Source of the DNA: Thermoplasmata archaeon
Lineage (GTDB): Archaea; Thermoplasmatota; Thermoplasmata; Thermoplasmatales; Thermoplasmataceae
Length of the DNA stretch: 9,211 nucleotides
NCBI GenBank assembly: GCA_021850835.1
Contig: JAJZKS010000057.1
Span: forward strand, 1 to 9,211
Direction of reading: 5' to 3'
Part shown: positions 6,922 to 9,211 of the stretch, in pieces
Layout: the number at the start of each line of letters is the position of its first letter
Numbering within the stretch: the stretch's first letter is position 1
Program-made: the position numbers and the translations under genes
The notes under the pieces: generated by a model
Told to the model about the DNA's origin: nothing
Databases searched by the model: none
The model's input: the letters and a program-made list of their open reading frames with translations, nothing else

Positions 6922-7948
6922 CAACCCCACCCAGTATTTCCTTGAATTTTCCCAGGTTATTTGATAAGAATTTGCTTTCCAGGAGCCAGTCTCTTGGGGC
7001 AGTCCTTGTAATTAGCGAAAAGGCCTGTGCAGCATACTCATCCTTAAGACTAAGGACAATGCCAAGAATCCTGTCCAGATTCGGGTGGTTTCTCGCAGCT
7101 TCCTTTCCCAGGCTGCTGATTAACAGGTAGTATCTCGAAGGCTCATGCTCTGCCTTGAACCACGAAAGATCTCCTTCCATGATCCTGTTCAAGTCTGGCA
7201 TGTCGGAAGATGCCTTCAGGTATTGCAGAAGTTCAATGCCGTTCTCCTCACCTATCATCCCCATGATTGTGTTCTCAAGCAGATCGCCCTTAAAGTTGGA
7301 GACGGCATAATTAACCCCAATAGCCCAGTTTCTTGGAGTAAGCATCGGCTCAGAGCCATCCATTCTGAAAAGCCAAGGCTTTCTGTCCATCCTTTCCATG
7401 TAAGTGACGAAGGAAATGATTCTAGTGTCAACGCCGTGAGATGTTGCCCATGCAGTCCAGTCCTCAAGATCCGGCACAAGGATGTAATGTCCGCCTGTAA
7501 ACCGGCTCCGGAGGCCGCTTGGCATTGGGTTTGAAATGCTTCTATGGGAAGCAAGATTTGAAGCCGCCACAAAATGCCTCCAACCCTCAGGCACAGAGTA
7601 AGATTCTATTGCACTGTCCTGTATTAGCTGAAAAACCAAACCCTGTAGAGATGTTCTTGCATGGGTTAGTTCGTCCAGGAACCAGACACCTTTTCCAGAA
7701 GAGGGAAGTTGGGTATATTTTATGAACTCCATACCGCGTTCAGTTTTTACCGGGATTCCCAGGAGATCGGACTCCTCGTAGTAGTTGAGCCTGAGGTCAA
7801 GCATAGAGAGCCCATATTCAGCAGCGGTCTCCTTTACTATCTGGGATTTTCCTATGCCGGGAGCTCCCCAAATCATAACCGGCAGGCGGCCTTTGAATGC
7901 AACTTCAAGAAGTATATTTCTCAGTTCCCCGGGTCTAATCTCTTTCAT
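6908..7948 (-). CDS. MoxR-type AAA+ ATPase
   Basis: The 346-residue protein is an AAA+ ATPase of the MoxR kind, which typically act with VWA proteins to remodel, activate or insert metals into target proteins. The core spans about 5-160: Walker A GAPGIGKS at 28-35, Walker B WFLDE at 89-93, sensor 1 Asn131 in AASN, and an arginine-finger region GLRSRF at 145-150. The segment NYYEESDLLGIP at 55-66 matches the substrate-facing part of MoxR proteins. The C-terminal lid and tail (about 200-346) include LTPRNW at 203-208, the sensor 2 area, followed by a helical region without known motif. It is the first gene of the three-gene operon; its last 14 bases (23 if the GTG is used) overlap the VWA gene. 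No Shine-Dalgarno is evident before its ATG, which fits a very short leader. Confidence 0.93.
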   Translation of the reverse strand: MKEIRPGELRNILLEVAFKGRLPVMIWGAPGIGKSQIVKETAAEYGLSMLDLRLNYYEESDLLGIPVKTERGMEFIKYTQLPSSGKGVWFLDELTHARTSLQGLVFQLIQDSAIESYSVPEGWRHFVAASNLASHRSISNPMPSGLRSRFTGGHYILVPDLEDWTAWATSHGVDTRIISFVTYMERMDRKPWLFRMDGSEPMLTPRNWAIGVNYAVSNFKGDLLENTIMGMIGEENGIELLQYLKASSDMPDLNRIMEGDLSWFKAEHEPSRYYLLISSLGKEAARNHPNLDRILGIVLSLKDEYAAQAFSLITRTAPRDWLLESKFLSNNLGKFKEILGGVDVKF

Positions 7949-7973
7949 CTGTCACATTTAAAATGACGTTTCA

Positions 7974-7988
7974 TGATAAATCACTTTC
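7974..7988 (-). promoter_or_regulatory. Candidate promoter of the AAA+/VWA operon
   Basis: The reverse strand carries GAAAG followed by a TATA-like TGATTTATC, centred near 7978. A start site about 26 bases on would lie a few bases before the ATG at 7948, giving a nearly leaderless message. A second AT-rich element (ATTTTAAAT, 7964-7956) is only about 12 bases from the ATG, too near for that start. Confidence 0.4.
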
Positions 7989-8033
7989 TGGCAAACCTGA
8001 AAAAATGATGGTCAAACTGCAGAAAGTCAAACG

Positions 8034-8041
8034 TTTTAAAC
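8034..8041 (+). promoter_or_regulatory. TATA box of the geranylgeranyl-reductase-family gene
   Basis: TTTTAAAC at 8034-8041, preceded by GAAAGTCAAACG, has its centre 23-24 bases before the GTG at 8061. This spacing favours a leaderless transcript starting at or close to that GTG rather than at the TTG at 8055. Together with the AAA+ operon promoter it fills the divergent gap 7949-8060, in which I see nothing else. Confidence 0.5.
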
Positions 8042-8060
8042 AGGAAGCCACTACTTGCAT

Positions 8061-9191
8061 GTGAAGGACGCCATAGTGGTTGGTGCAGGTCCGTCGGGTT
8101 CCTATCTGGCCCATCTCCTTTCCAAGAAAGGTTTCCAGGTCCTCAATCTTGAGGAGCATCCAGAGGTGGGCAGGCCGGTAGACTGCACAGGTGTTGTCAC
8201 AAACAGAGTCTTCAGTTATGTAAAAAGTACTTCCATCGCAAACAGGGTGCGGGGGGCAAATGTCTATTTTCCAGATGAGGACCCGCTTCACATTGAAAAA
8301 ACAGAGGAAACCATTGTAATTTACAGGGACGCATTTGACAAGGATGTCTCGGCAATGGCTGTTGATTCAGGCGCGGATCTTAAGGTAAACGCCAGGGTTA
8401 GTTCAGTGTCCGCTGGGAAGGATTTTGCCGAAGTGAAGTTCCGTGAAAACGGAGAAATGAAAACAGAAAGGGCAAATGTTGTAATAGGCGCTGATGGTGC
8501 AAACAGCCTAGTTAGAAAGGACCTTTATCCGGAAAAGCCCAAAAGAGTCGTGTCCACATATCAGGTGGATTCCGCGTTCAAGATGGAAGATCAGGACAGC
8601 GTGTCGGTTTACCTCGGATCAAATGTTTCAAAGGGTTTCTTTGCCTGGGCTGTTCCAACAGGGAATATCTCCCGGATAGGCGTAGGAACGATAGGTTCAG
8701 GCACCAGGTCATATTATGAAACGCTTTCAAAGCATTTTCCAAAGGATGCCGTCCTTGGGATAAATGGGGCCCCAATCCCAATATCCTATCTGAGGAAGAC
8801 TTATGGGCAAAGATCACTACTTGTCGGGGATGCCGGAGGCATAGTGAAACCACTCACCGGAGGCGGCATTTACACGGGGATCGTGTCTGCTAAACATGCA
8901 GCAAGAGCTTTAACAGAGGCATTTGAAAAGGAGGATTACAGCGTTAATTACCTATCAAGATACCAGAATTACTGGAAGTCTGAGATTGGAAGGGAACTCT
9001 GGATGGATGGGCTCGTGCAGAGAATGTTCGCCCGGCTCAATGACAATTCTCTCAGGGCTATTTACAGGGTACTTTCATCCCCGAAAGTGCTGGACACCAT
9101 AAATAGCGTGGGTGATATCGACTACCCTTCCAGGCTTGTTATGTCAGTGATTGCGAGACACCCTTCAATCCTACTGAATCTGTTTTCCTGA
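8061..9191 (+). CDS. FAD-dependent geranylgeranyl reductase family oxidoreductase
   Basis: Numbered from GTG at 8061 (376 residues), the protein opens with the FAD Rossmann motif VVGAGPSGSYLA (GxGxxG at 8-13) and an acidic end of strand 2 in NLEEHPEVG. GRPVDCTGVV at 37-46 corresponds to the flexible loop that carries a conserved cysteine in Thermoplasma geranylgeranyl reductase (Cys42 here). RDAFD at 89-93, GADGANS at 143-149, FFAWAVP at 193-199 (matching the YxWxFP substrate motif) and LVGDAGG...LTGGGI at 254-269 complete the p-hydroxybenzoate-hydroxylase-like fold. Family members saturate the isoprenoid chains of archaeal membrane lipids; others reduce quinone or unrelated substrates. The loop reads CTGVV where the studied enzyme has CGEGL, so this may be a paralog with another substrate. 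A TTG at 8055 would add two residues; the TATA spacing and the MKDAIVVGAG-like beginning favour GTG. Complete at 9191, leaving 20 trailing bases. Confidence 0.92.
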   Translation: MKDAIVVGAGPSGSYLAHLLSKKGFQVLNLEEHPEVGRPVDCTGVVTNRVFSYVKSTSIANRVRGANVYFPDEDPLHIEKTEETIVIYRDAFDKDVSAMAVDSGADLKVNARVSSVSAGKDFAEVKFRENGEMKTERANVVIGADGANSLVRKDLYPEKPKRVVSTYQVDSAFKMEDQDSVSVYLGSNVSKGFFAWAVPTGNISRIGVGTIGSGTRSYYETLSKHFPKDAVLGINGAPIPISYLRKTYGQRSLLVGDAGGIVKPLTGGGIYTGIVSAKHAARALTEAFEKEDYSVNYLSRYQNYWKSEIGRELWMDGLVQRMFARLNDNSLRAIYRVLSSPKVLDTINSVGDIDYPSRLVMSVIARHPSILLNLFS

Positions 9192-9211
9192 ACATATGGC
9201 ATAAGTGTTAT

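Noticed and set aside
7145..7534. A 129-codon open frame on the plus strand
   Set aside because: It is the complement of the C-terminal half of the AAA+ ATPase gene, with scattered Cys/His/Pro and no promoter.
1..9211. CRISPR array, insertion sequence or prophage
   Set aside because: No regularly spaced repeats, transposase motifs, terminal inverted repeats or phage genes are seen; gene order and codon use look uniform.

Overview
The window reads as a chromosomal segment of an archaeon, most probably a member of the Thermoplasmatales or a close relative. The evidence is a full archaeal family-B DNA polymerase with a PCNA-binding motif, an archaeal-type serine hydroxymethyltransferase-like enzyme, a geranylgeranyl reductase-family flavoprotein of the ether-lipid kind, heavy use of AGG for arginine, and TATA boxes placed about 23-26 bases before start codons (leaderless genes). 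The lineage is inferred from recalled families, not from a search. No transposon, phage gene, CRISPR array, tRNA or rRNA is visible.

Layout from left to right. Bases 428-1 (minus) hold the N-terminal 142 codons of a multi-CBS-domain protein. Its GTG start overlaps by four bases the stop of an SHMT-like PLP enzyme (1603-425, minus), so the two form a translationally coupled pair. A 300-base divergent intergenic region (1604-1903) carries a good promoter for the PLP gene and, on the other side, a run of hairpins in front of the DNA polymerase B gene (1904-4351, plus). The polymerase gene ends two bases from the end of a convergent D-2-hydroxyacid dehydrogenase gene (5229-4354, minus), which has a clear leaderless promoter.

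Next comes a tight minus-strand operon of three overlapping genes: a MoxR-type AAA+ ATPase (7948-6908), a protein with a putative-metallopeptidase-like N-terminus and a von Willebrand A domain (6921-5698), and an unrecognised 135-residue protein (5708-5301). AAA+/VWA pairs are known to work together as metal-assisted remodelling or activation machines. Here the VWA protein keeps a full MIDAS metal site but its HExxH-like motif is altered to REILH, and the third gene has no function I can name. Divergent from this operon, after an approximately 110-base double promoter, is an FAD-dependent geranylgeranyl-reductase-family enzyme (8061-9191, plus).

The two stretches most worth a second look are the AAA+/VWA/135-residue operon, whose substrate and third component are unknown, and the SHMT-like enzyme, which keeps the PLP lysine but lacks the catalytic glutamate and surrounding loop of true folate-dependent SHMT. 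The remaining genes are ordinary archaeal housekeeping genes, and nothing suggests that all units of the window act in one pathway.
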